DNA of 64,000 nucleotides from Desulfobulbaceae bacterium (lineage in GTDB: Bacteria > Desulfobacterota > Desulfobulbia > Desulfobulbales > SURF-16). Of this stretch, positions 1 through 6,860 are shown one piece after another. The stretch lies in NCBI GenBank assembly GCA_024637145.1, contig JAGXFQ010000036.1:62001-126000 (forward strand), in the 5' to 3' direction. The translations under genes were made by a program, and so were the position numbers. Each line of letters opens with the position of its first letter. Position 1 is the stretch's first letter. Below the pieces are notes generated by a model, which made no database searches, was not told the DNA's origin, and saw only the letters and a program-made list of their open reading frames with translations.

Positions 1-2165
1 GCGCTGTTACAACCATGGCCTACGACGCAGCCGGTAATATGATCAATATCACCGTCCCGGACGGCACCACCAGCACCTTGACCTATGATATCCAGAGCCG
101 CCTGGTGGCTGTCACCGATGCCCTCGGCACTGTCACTGCCTATAGCTATGACTTCTTGGGTAACCGTATCTCATCCGTTGATGGTAACGGAAACCAGACC
201 ACCGTTGTCTATGACCACTTGGGCCGGGTTATCCAGTCCATTGATGCCATGGGCCAAGCCACCATCATGGCTTACGATGCCAAGGGCAATCTCCTTACCC
301 TCACCGATGCCAAGGGCCAGGTAACCAGCTTTAGCTATGATAGCCTTGGTCAGCTTGTCTACGAGTCCACCAACCTGGGTAAAGAGACTTCCTATACCTA
401 CGACAGCAAGGGTAATCTTGTTTCTAAAACAGATGCCAATGGCGTTATCACCACCTATAGCTACGATGCAGCAAGACGCCTGCTGGGCAAAGTGTTTCCT
501 GACCAGAGTCAGGTGACCTATAGCTATGATGCGGCCGGACGCCTCAGTCAGATTGCCAACGAGCATATCGGCTATGCCATGACCTATGATGCCATGGGAA
601 GGGTTACTGAAGTTCGTGACTCCAATGATCGGGTGATCAACTATGCCTTTGACGCCACAGGCAACCGCAGTAAAATGGTACTGCCTGATGGTAGCGAGGT
701 TGGCTATTCATATGATGAGGACAACCGGCTTATCGGCCTAGCCAGCTTTGCCGGAGATTTTAACTTCAGCTATGACAGCATTGGCCGCCGTACTGGTCTT
801 GCCTATCCAAACGGCATCCAGACCAGCTATAGCTACAATGCCCTGGGCCTACTTACCAATATCATCACCAAGAACAGCCGAGACAAGCTTGCAAGCGCCT
901 TTTCCTACAGCCATGATGCAGTGGGTAACCGCCTCTCCAAGACGGTGGAGAACGACAAGGGCCATCACTCAGGTGCCACCCGTTATGACTACACCTACGA
1001 TGCGATCTATCACCTTCTTGAGTCTCTACCCACCAAGATCAACAAGCGCCGGGAAAAGACCAGTGATCACAGGGCCGAGATCTTTGAGTATGATGAGGTG
1101 GGTAACCGCCTGATTGGTCCCAAGACTGAGAATTTTTATACCTATAATGAAGACAACGAGCTCATGGAGAGCCAGCAATTTCTCTACGACCATGATGCCA
1201 AGGGTAATACCATCAGCAAGCAGAAGCTTGGCAATGATGAGAATTGGAGCTATGAGTATAATTATGAGAACCGTCTGATCAAAGCCACCAAGGTGGATGA
1301 TGATGACGAGGTGACCATTGTCAGTTTTAAGTACGACCCCTTTGGCAGACGGATTGAAAAGAGTGTGCAGAAGGGTAGTAAGTATAAGTATAACGCCAGT
1401 TCCACAACCACCAGCTATGTCTATGACGGCACCAACATGATCATGGAGATCAATTCACAACCCGGCAAGGCCAAAGGCCATACCGAGCGCCACCATCACA
1501 AGTCCGAGCGCGGACACTGGCAGCATGATGATGTCTCCACCTTTGTCTACGGGGCAGGCACCATCGAGCCTTTAGCAGAGGTCAGAGGTCGCGATATCTC
1601 TTATCTGCATGCCGATGGTCTGGGCGCTGTGAGCAACGTTACCGATGAGCGTGCCCGTGTGGTGGAGACCCTTGAGTACACTGCCTATGGCATGGTCAAG
1701 GAAAGGGGCGGCGAGGTGAAAACCAAGTTCCGCTTCCCGGGCCAGTATTATGATGCGGAGACGGGGTTGCATTATAACTGGCACAGATATTATGATCCGG
1801 CTATCGGCAGGTATATGACTCCGGACCCGATTGGGTTACGTGGTGGGATAAATCTGTATGGGTATGTTGGGGGAAATCCAGTGAATTGGTCTGACCCTAG
1901 GGGGCTTGATATGCCGGGGTATGATGGCATTCCAAACATAATAGAAACAAAATGCCGACGAGACTGTTGTGATGAACATGATGCTTGTTTCGCAAAAAAT
2001 ATATGTACTGCGGCAGAATCTTGGAAAGATTGGGCATGTAACAAGGATGATAATTGTACTGAATGCAATCAAGAAGTTTGGGATTGCTTTACTGGCTGTG
2101 CTAATGAAGATACTATTGGAAATGGAGATACTACTGTTCCAATAGTAGTTGAATTTAAATTCTAA
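1..2165 (+). CDS. Rhs/YD-repeat polymorphic toxin with phospholipase A2-like C-terminal tip (5' end outside window)
   Basis: The frame is open to base 1, so this is the 3' part of a larger Rhs gene; the first ATG at 15 is internal. Tandem YD repeats (YDAAGN, YDSLGQ, YDALGR-like units) fill about the first 540 visible residues. The Rhs core follows, with an RYYDP/GRYMTPDPIGL segment and a boundary motif DPRGL at about residue 627. After it comes an 85-residue tip with ten cysteines and the motif CCDEHDACF (nt 1965-1991), which matches the CCxxHDxC active-site signature of phospholipase A2 (catalytic His, Ca-binding Asp). In known Rhs proteins the core forms a shell around a cleaved toxic tip, delivered by T6SS or another exporter; no secretion genes are visible here. 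Base composition falls sharply at about 1900, as expected for an exchanged tip. The Rhs assignment is firm; the lipase activity is inferred from the short motif. Confidence 0.93.
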   Translation, partial: AVTTMAYDAAGNMINITVPDGTTSTLTYDIQSRLVAVTDALGTVTAYSYDFLGNRISSVDGNGNQTTVVYDHLGRVIQSIDAMGQATIMAYDAKGNLLTLTDAKGQVTSFSYDSLGQLVYESTNLGKETSYTYDSKGNLVSKTDANGVITTYSYDAARRLLGKVFPDQSQVTYSYDAAGRLSQIANEHIGYAMTYDAMGRVTEVRDSNDRVINYAFDATGNRSKMVLPDGSEVGYSYDEDNRLIGLASFAGDFNFSYDSIGRRTGLAYPNGIQTSYSYNALGLLTNIITKNSRDKLASAFSYSHDAVGNRLSKTVENDKGHHSGATRYDYTYDAIYHLLESLPTKINKRREKTSDHRAEIFEYDEVGNRLIGPKTENFYTYNEDNELMESQQFLYDHDAKGNTISKQKLGNDENWSYEYNYENRLIKATKVDDDDEVTIVSFKYDPFGRRIEKSVQKGSKYKYNASSTTTSYVYDGTNMIMEINSQPGKAKGHTERHHHKSERGHWQHDDVSTFVYGAGTIEPLAEVRGRDISYLHADGLGAVSNVTDERARVVETLEYTAYGMVKERGGEVKTKFRFPGQYYDAETGLHYNWHRYYDPAIGRYMTPDPIGLRGGINLYGYVGGNPVNWSDPRGLDMPGYDGIPNIIETKCRRDCCDEHDACFAKNICTAAESWKDWACNKDDNCTECNQEVWDCFTGCANEDTIGNGDTTVPIVVEFKF

Positions 2166-2167
2166 AC

Positions 2168-2214
2168 AAATAAGTAGTAATTATAAATTTTATATTTATA
2201 ATTACTACTTATTT
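2168..2214. repeat. Perfect 21-bp inverted repeat between toxin and immunity genes
   Basis: The two 21-base arms (2168-2188 and 2194-2214) are exact reverse complements around a 5-base loop. The structure begins three bases after the toxin stop codon and ends 25 bases before the next start. The right arm ends in TTATTT and is followed by TTAA, so it could work as an AT-rich terminator in either direction. That would cut or attenuate transcription between toxin and immunity genes. Confidence 0.8.
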
Positions 2215-2239
2215 TAATCTAAAATTTTAAGAGATAAAA

Positions 2240-2872
2240 ATGAGATTAAAACTCTATTTACAAATTATTTTGAGCTTATTTTTTTCATTAGCAACTTATT
2301 GCCAAGCTAATGAGTTAATCATTGGCAAATGGGTACAGACGGAACGAACAAAAGGAGATCTAGGGGGAATTTTTATTTTTTACGAAGATGGAAAATCCAC
2401 TGTTATTTTTGGAGCCATAGTTGAGTCAAAATATATAATTGAAGGTGATAACTTAATTGAAATTTACCAAGGGAATCGTTCAAAAAACGAAACAATAAAG
2501 TACTCATTCTTAGTCGACAATGAAAATTTGACCATAAAGAAACTTGACTCTAGACATCCAAAAGATTGTAACGTGGAATTAAAAATGGATCGCATCAATG
2601 GTTCAAAAGAAATCCACAAATCAATTATTGGAAAATGGACTTATGAACATTGCACTGGAGGAAAGGCTTTAGTACAATATACAACTGATGGCAGAAAGTT
2701 ACTATGCGTACCTATGGTTTATGAAACAGGACATTATATTTTAGAAGACGAAAATCTCACAATTAAAATGGAAAATGGAAGATCTTATACACGTCAAGTC
2801 AAAATAGAAAAAGAAAAACTAACCTTATTAAAGACAAAGGACAAAAAAGAAGAGATTTACGACAGATTTTAG
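2240..2872 (+). CDS. Exported small protein, candidate immunity protein for the Rhs tip
   Basis: 210 residues. The N-terminus (about 1-23) is a typical signal peptide: two basic residues, a hydrophobic stretch, then CQANE. The mature part holds two similar halves. Each opens with IIGKW (about residues 27 and 130) and continues with a glycine-rich and then charged beta-like pattern, resembling small lipocalin-like domains with a GxW start. The gene is strongly AT-rich compared with the housekeeping genes to the right. It follows the Rhs tip by 74 bases on the same strand, the usual place of the cognate immunity gene. Periplasmic location fits a toxin acting on membrane phospholipid. No family was recognised with certainty; the immunity role is inferred from position, size and export signal. 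Confidence 0.75.
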   Translation: MRLKLYLQIILSLFFSLATYCQANELIIGKWVQTERTKGDLGGIFIFYEDGKSTVIFGAIVESKYIIEGDNLIEIYQGNRSKNETIKYSFLVDNENLTIKKLDSRHPKDCNVELKMDRINGSKEIHKSIIGKWTYEHCTGGKALVQYTTDGRKLLCVPMVYETGHYILEDENLTIKMENGRSYTRQVKIEKEKLTLLKTKDKKEEIYDRF

Positions 2873-2995
2873 AGTAGAAATCTGGGAAAGACTGAACCTT
2901 CCCGTTTTAAAAGACACTTTTAATCAGAGGCAAACGTAAGCCTCCCTGTCAAGTAGACAGTTGAAAAATAGATTTTCCCGGCCTGCACCGGACAA

Positions 2996-3032
2996 AGAAA
3001 AACCCCGAAAGCCTTACTGGCCTCGGGGTTTT
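2996..3032 (-). terminator. Rho-independent terminator of ssrA
   Basis: A hairpin with CCCCGA/TCGGGG outer arms and a GCC/GGC inner stem lies at about 3003-3028. On the minus strand it is followed by TTTTTCTTTG, about 30 bases beyond the tmRNA 3' end. On the plus strand it has TTTT after it as well, so it may also stop transcripts from the immunity gene. Confidence 0.75.
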
Positions 3033-3063
3033 AACTTTTACCGGATGTTACCGGACTATGAAA

Positions 3064-3424
3064 TGGTGGAGGTGGGGGGAGTTGAACCCCCGTCCGAGAA
3101 TACTCCCCTGCAGGTGTCTACATGTTTATTCCCGCTTAGCTGCTTATCGTGCCTGTTCTCCACCGGGACGAGGAGGCTTCGGCACTATCAGATGTTTTGT
3201 TTCGCCCATTGACCCATCCAAAAAATCAGGGGCTATCCCGCTAGTCGATGTTCTACCCCCGTCCGCAGGAATAACAGGGGAGAACAGTGGCTTATTTATG
3301 CTGCCACAGCATATGCATAGTCATCTGCGACTATATTTATAGTTCTATCAATGTTTACGAGAAAGATAGAATTCTCGACATGCAACCTGAGCTTTTATAT
3401 CCCCGTCGAACCCGTTTCACCCCC
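3064..3424 (-). ncRNA. ssrA: tmRNA (transfer-messenger RNA)
   Basis: The 3' end reads as a tRNA-like T arm and acceptor (GTTCAACTCCCCCC then ACCTCCACCA). The 5' end GGGGGTGAAACGGGTTCGAC pairs with it over seven bases. The total of 361 nt is usual for one-piece tmRNA. The tag reading frame starts at the GCA resume codon after the conserved TAGTC (tag codons 3328-3299, TAA at 3298-3296) and encodes ADDYAYAVAA. The RNA rescues stalled ribosomes together with SmpB, encoded 0.7 kb upstream on the same strand. Open frames that cross this gene are not real. A weak TTACAA-18-TTTAAA promoter candidate lies just upstream. Confidence 0.97.
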
Positions 3425-3630
3425 ATATTTTTTAAAATTCAACATATATGATGTTTGTAATATATATGATCCATAAACCAGTTATAAGTTCCATCTCATC
3501 TCAAGATAAGTGGTTAAAGACCAGTAGGCAAACTCTTTTATCGCCCCCTTATACCATACCCCGTCCCCTAAGGCGCTGTTTTGTTTTGAGATGAGCCACT
3601 CTCTCCTTTCTTTTGGCGGACTGAAAAATA

Positions 3631-4125
3631 TCAGGGATTTTTCAAGGAAGCAGGGTCCTCTTTTCCCTCCTGGAGATGGCGCTCCAGAAGCAGCTCCACC
3701 TCCATGATCAGCCGGGCCAGAGGGGGAAGGGGCAGGGGGGCGGTCTGCACCAGGGAAATCTCCAGGCAGCGGCTCTTCTCCTCCTCCATCAGGGGAAAGC
3801 GCAGGCGCAGGTAGGCCCGCTCAAAGCCCGGGGGCAGGGGCAGCATCGCGGCCGACCCGTTCTTTTTGCGCACTTCAGCGCTCTCCAGGGATGATTCGGG
3901 CAGGTCGAGGAAATCCTCATAAGGGGCCAGGGCCTCCTCATTGCTGCCGTAAAAAAGGTCCACCAGGGGATCTATTTCCGGCACCAGTTGCTCCAGCTCC
4001 TTGGCGTGGCCCGGGCGGCCGGGCTCGTCAAGCCCTCCCTCCTCATCATCAAGCAGAATGGTGGCCAGATCAATGATGCTGAGCCTGTAATAGCCTCTGT
4101 GCATGGATGTTGCCGCCTCGCTCAT
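3631..4125 (-). CDS. Conserved-looking acidic protein of unknown function
   Basis: 164 residues, no signal peptide or membrane segment. The start has a good ribosome site (GGGGAGG, nine bases before ATG). The middle is acidic (DDEEGGLDEPG, EEALAPYEDFLDLPES). The C-terminal half has an aliphatic pattern ending in a helical stretch, LIMEVELLLERHLQEGKED. It starts 33 bases after smpB on the same strand, so the two are probably co-transcribed, and ssrA lies 200 bases further on. This hints at, but does not prove, a link to ribosome rescue. I do not recognise the family. Confidence 0.65.
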   Translation of the reverse strand: MSEAATSMHRGYYRLSIIDLATILLDDEEGGLDEPGRPGHAKELEQLVPEIDPLVDLFYGSNEEALAPYEDFLDLPESSLESAEVRKKNGSAAMLPLPPGFERAYLRLRFPLMEEEKSRCLEISLVQTAPLPLPPLARLIMEVELLLERHLQEGKEDPASLKNP

Positions 4126-4158
4126 GGTCTAAAACCTCCCCGGACACCCTCTGTGCTG

Positions 4159-4617
4159 TCAGCGATAATCCTTGCGGATGCGGTCCATCTCCCGGGACGC
4201 TTCCTTCTTCTTCAGGGTATCACGCTTGTCATACTCGGTCTTGCCCTTGGCCAGGCCGATAACCACCTTGACCTTGCCATTGGGGGCGAAATACATTTTC
4301 AGGGGGATCAGGGAAAACCCCTTCTCCTGGACCTTGCCGGCCAGTTTGGCGATCTCATTCTTGTGGAGGAGGAGCTTTCTGAGCCGCAGGGGCTCGGGTG
4401 AGGCGTGGAGGGCCGCGTGTTTATAGGGAGAGATATGGAGATTATGCACCCAGATCTCGCCATCTTTGATCCGGGCATAGCAGTCGCGCAGGTTGACCCG
4501 GCCGGCCCGCAGGGACTTGACCTCCGGCCCCACCAGGACGATGCCCGCCTCAATCTCTTTTTCAATATGAAAATCGTGGTATGCCTTTTTATTAGTGGCA
4601 ACGATCTTAATGGTCAT
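4159..4617 (-). CDS. smpB: SsrA-binding protein SmpB
   Basis: 152 residues from the ATG at 4617. The hallmark segments are present: IKIVATNKKAYHDF at the N-terminus, a GPEVKSLRAGRVNLRDCYARI core of the OB-like barrel, the HISPYKHA loop, and the basic C-terminal tail (LKKKEASREMDRIRKDYR) that enters the mRNA channel. The protein binds the tRNA-like part of tmRNA and is needed for trans-translation. An in-frame GTG at 4635 with GAGG upstream is an alternative start. However, a TATAAT at 4652-4647 would place the transcript start near 4640, which leaves only the ATG with a leader (AAGGAAGGCGGG). Confidence 0.95.
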   Translation of the reverse strand: MTIKIVATNKKAYHDFHIEKEIEAGIVLVGPEVKSLRAGRVNLRDCYARIKDGEIWVHNLHISPYKHAALHASPEPLRLRKLLLHKNEIAKLAGKVQEKGFSLIPLKMYFAPNGKVKVVIGLAKGKTEYDKRDTLKKKEASREMDRIRKDYR

Positions 4618-4657
4618 TTTCCCGCCTTCCTTCACAAAAACACCTCATTATAGGAAC

Positions 4658-4689
4658 CTGGCCGCGGCTCCTGATGGAGCCGCGGCCAG
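4658..4689 (+). terminator. Strong GC hairpin with T-tract pointing against the flanking genes
   Basis: Arms 4658-4671 and 4676-4689 are a perfect 14-bp complement with a TGAT loop. ATATTTTTTT follows on the plus strand. Both neighbours (the ATPase gene ending at 4761 and smpB) are on the minus strand, so in canonical form it would stop plus-strand (antisense) transcription. On the minus strand the hairpin stands between the two genes without a good T-run. Confidence 0.6.
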
Positions 4690-4760
4690 ATATTTTTTTA
4701 GCCCCCAAGAGACGGGAAAAAAATTCCGCTGGGTTTTCCATGCTACCGGGGCCGCTTTTT

Positions 4761-6554
4761 TTACACCGTACCCGTGACCCGTACCGCCTCGCTGAAGGTG
4801 GTGATGCCGCGCCGCACCTTGTCCCAGGCATCCTCCTTGAGGGTGGTCATGCCCTCGGCCGTGGCCACCTTGTGGAGCTGGGAGGCGGGCACCGACAGGG
4901 CAACCTGGGCCTTGATGGCATCGGACATGGGAAAGATCTCAAAGATCCCGCAGCGGCCGTAATAGCCGGTGCCCCGGCATTTAGGGCAGCCCTTGCCCTG
5001 GTGGAGGACGATCTCATGGCTGTCGGGCAGGGGAAAGCCAAAGCCCTGCAGGTCGGTGATGGGCATGGCCACCTCCTCCCGACAGTCAGGGCAGATGGTG
5101 CGCACCAGGCGCTGGGCCATGGCCCCCAGCAGGGTGGAGCTCACCAGAAAAGGCTGCACCCCCAGTTCTGCCAGGCGGGTGATGGAGGTCACCGCATCAT
5201 TGGTGTGCAGGGTGGAAAAGACCAGATGGCCGGTGAGGGCGGCCTGGACCGCATGGGCCGCGGTCTCATAGTCGCGGATCTCACCGATCATGATGATGTC
5301 CGGGTCCTGGCGGAGGATATTGCGCAGGATGGTGGAGAAGGTGACGTCGATCTGATTCTGGACCGAGATCTGATTAAACTCCTCATAGACCATCTCCACC
5401 GGATCCTCCACAGTGGTGATATTGATCTCCGGAGTGGAGACGTGATGGAGGGTGGAATAGAGGGTGGTGGACTTGCCTGAACCGGTGGGGCCGGTGACCA
5501 GCACAATGCCGTGCGGCGCCTCCACAAAGGATGTATAGACCGCCAGATCCCGCTCATTAAAGCCGATATGGCTGATATCCTTGAAGAGCACCTCAGCATT
5601 CAAGATACGCAGCACCGCCTTTTCGCCAAAGGCCACGGGGATGGTGGAGACCCTGACCTCCGCCTCCTGGCCGTGGTGCTGGACCTTGATGCGGCCATCC
5701 TGGGGCCGCCTCTTTTCGGCAATATCGAGGCGGGCCAGGTATTTGATGCGGCTGACCATGGCGGCATGGACCACCTTGGGCAGCTCGTAAATGGTATGGA
5801 GGACGCCGTCGATGCGGAAGCGGACCATGCATTTTTCCCGCTTCGGTTCGATATGGATATCAGAGGCCCGCTCGTCAAAGGCGTAGTTGAACATATGGTT
5901 GACCGCGGCCTTGATATTCTTGTCAGAGGCGCTGATCTCCCGGGCCGTGCCGATCTTCACCAACTGTTCGAGATTGCTGATATCGACACCGGGCCCGGCC
6001 AGATGGACCTCAGCCGCGGAAATAGAGCTCTGGAAGCCATAAAATTCGGAAAGGACGCGGGTTATTTCGCTCTTGGTGGCCAGATGGGGATTGATTTTGA
6101 CCTGATTGGCCCGGGTGATATCCTCCAGGATACCCAGCTCCCCGGGCTCATAGAGGGCCATTTCCAGCACGCCGTTTCTGATCTCAAAAGGGACCAGGAG
6201 GTGGCTCATGGCAAAATTCTGGGGAATGGTCTTGGTGACCACCTCCATGTCAAGCTCCAGGGGATCGAGCTTCTTGAAGGGCAGCTTCTGGTCGGCCGCC
6301 ACGGTGCGGATTATCTCCTCTTCCGTGAGAAGATCGCCGGCTCTAGCCGGGATTTCCAGATTAAAGGAGAGGATAACATCCACCAGGTCCAGCCGCTGTT
6401 CATCCTTGTCAATGCCGCGGTCACGCAGCTTGTGCATGAGATTCTGGCGCTGCAGCTCTTTTTTCAGGGAAATCATCTGGCGCTGTTCACTGCTGATGAG
6501 TTTGTGGCGAAAAAGCAGGTCGAGCAGGTATTGTTCGTTTTTAAGAAGCTGCAT
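4761..6554 (-). CDS. GspE/PilB-family secretion or type IV pilus assembly ATPase
   Basis: 597 residues from the ATG at 6554. An N-terminal MshEN/GSPII_E_N-type region (about 80-190) precedes the ATPase core. Walker A is GPTGSGKST (about 355), the Asp box and Walker B are in DPDIIMIGEIRD, the His box is LTGHLVFSTLHTND, and a tetracysteine zinc site (CPDC...CPKC, about 487-525) is typical of GspE and PilB rather than PilT. Such hexameric ATPases sit at the inner membrane and drive extension of pili or pseudopili. No pilin or GspF/PilC gene is next to it, so type II secretion and type IV pili cannot be told apart. A TTG start at 6605 is possible but codes an unlikely Cys/Phe-rich lead. Confidence 0.92.
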   Translation of the reverse strand: MQLLKNEQYLLDLLFRHKLISSEQRQMISLKKELQRQNLMHKLRDRGIDKDEQRLDLVDVILSFNLEIPARAGDLLTEEEIIRTVAADQKLPFKKLDPLELDMEVVTKTIPQNFAMSHLLVPFEIRNGVLEMALYEPGELGILEDITRANQVKINPHLATKSEITRVLSEFYGFQSSISAAEVHLAGPGVDISNLEQLVKIGTAREISASDKNIKAAVNHMFNYAFDERASDIHIEPKREKCMVRFRIDGVLHTIYELPKVVHAAMVSRIKYLARLDIAEKRRPQDGRIKVQHHGQEAEVRVSTIPVAFGEKAVLRILNAEVLFKDISHIGFNERDLAVYTSFVEAPHGIVLVTGPTGSGKSTTLYSTLHHVSTPEINITTVEDPVEMVYEEFNQISVQNQIDVTFSTILRNILRQDPDIIMIGEIRDYETAAHAVQAALTGHLVFSTLHTNDAVTSITRLAELGVQPFLVSSTLLGAMAQRLVRTICPDCREEVAMPITDLQGFGFPLPDSHEIVLHQGKGCPKCRGTGYYGRCGIFEIFPMSDAIKAQVALSVPASQLHKVATAEGMTTLKEDAWDKVRRGITTFSEAVRVTGTV

Positions 6555-6860
6555 GGTGATCTTTTTCCGGCATCCGGTGGAGAAAAATGGGAAACAACAT
6601 TCCAAAATGGAGGCTGATTTAGTATACAGATGTTGTCATGGTTCCGCGGCTGAAAAAAACAAAGGCCCGGGAACCGCCAGAGTCAGCAATCATGCCGATT
6701 CATACTCGTAGTTGTAACGTAAAAAGAAGAAAGTCTCAAAGAAGTATGTTATTTTCCTTGAACTTTATGGTTTTTCGGGCCGCCTGCTCTCCCCTGTGCC
6801 CGGCCCGGCTTTTTCCCCAATAATCTGTCTGTCTGTAACAAGGATAGAGGAGTCATTCCC

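Noticed and set aside
2961-3342. Two short plus-strand frames across ssrA
   Set aside because: The region folds as tmRNA with both ends and tag frame recognisable.
3495-3595. 10-bp inverted repeat CTCATCTCAA/TTGAGATGAG with an 80-base loop upstream of ssrA
   Set aside because: Short arms and long loop; could be chance, no function can be supported.
6606-6860. Purine riboswitch before purL
   Set aside because: No conserved purine-aptamer loops; only a weak GC hairpin with T5.
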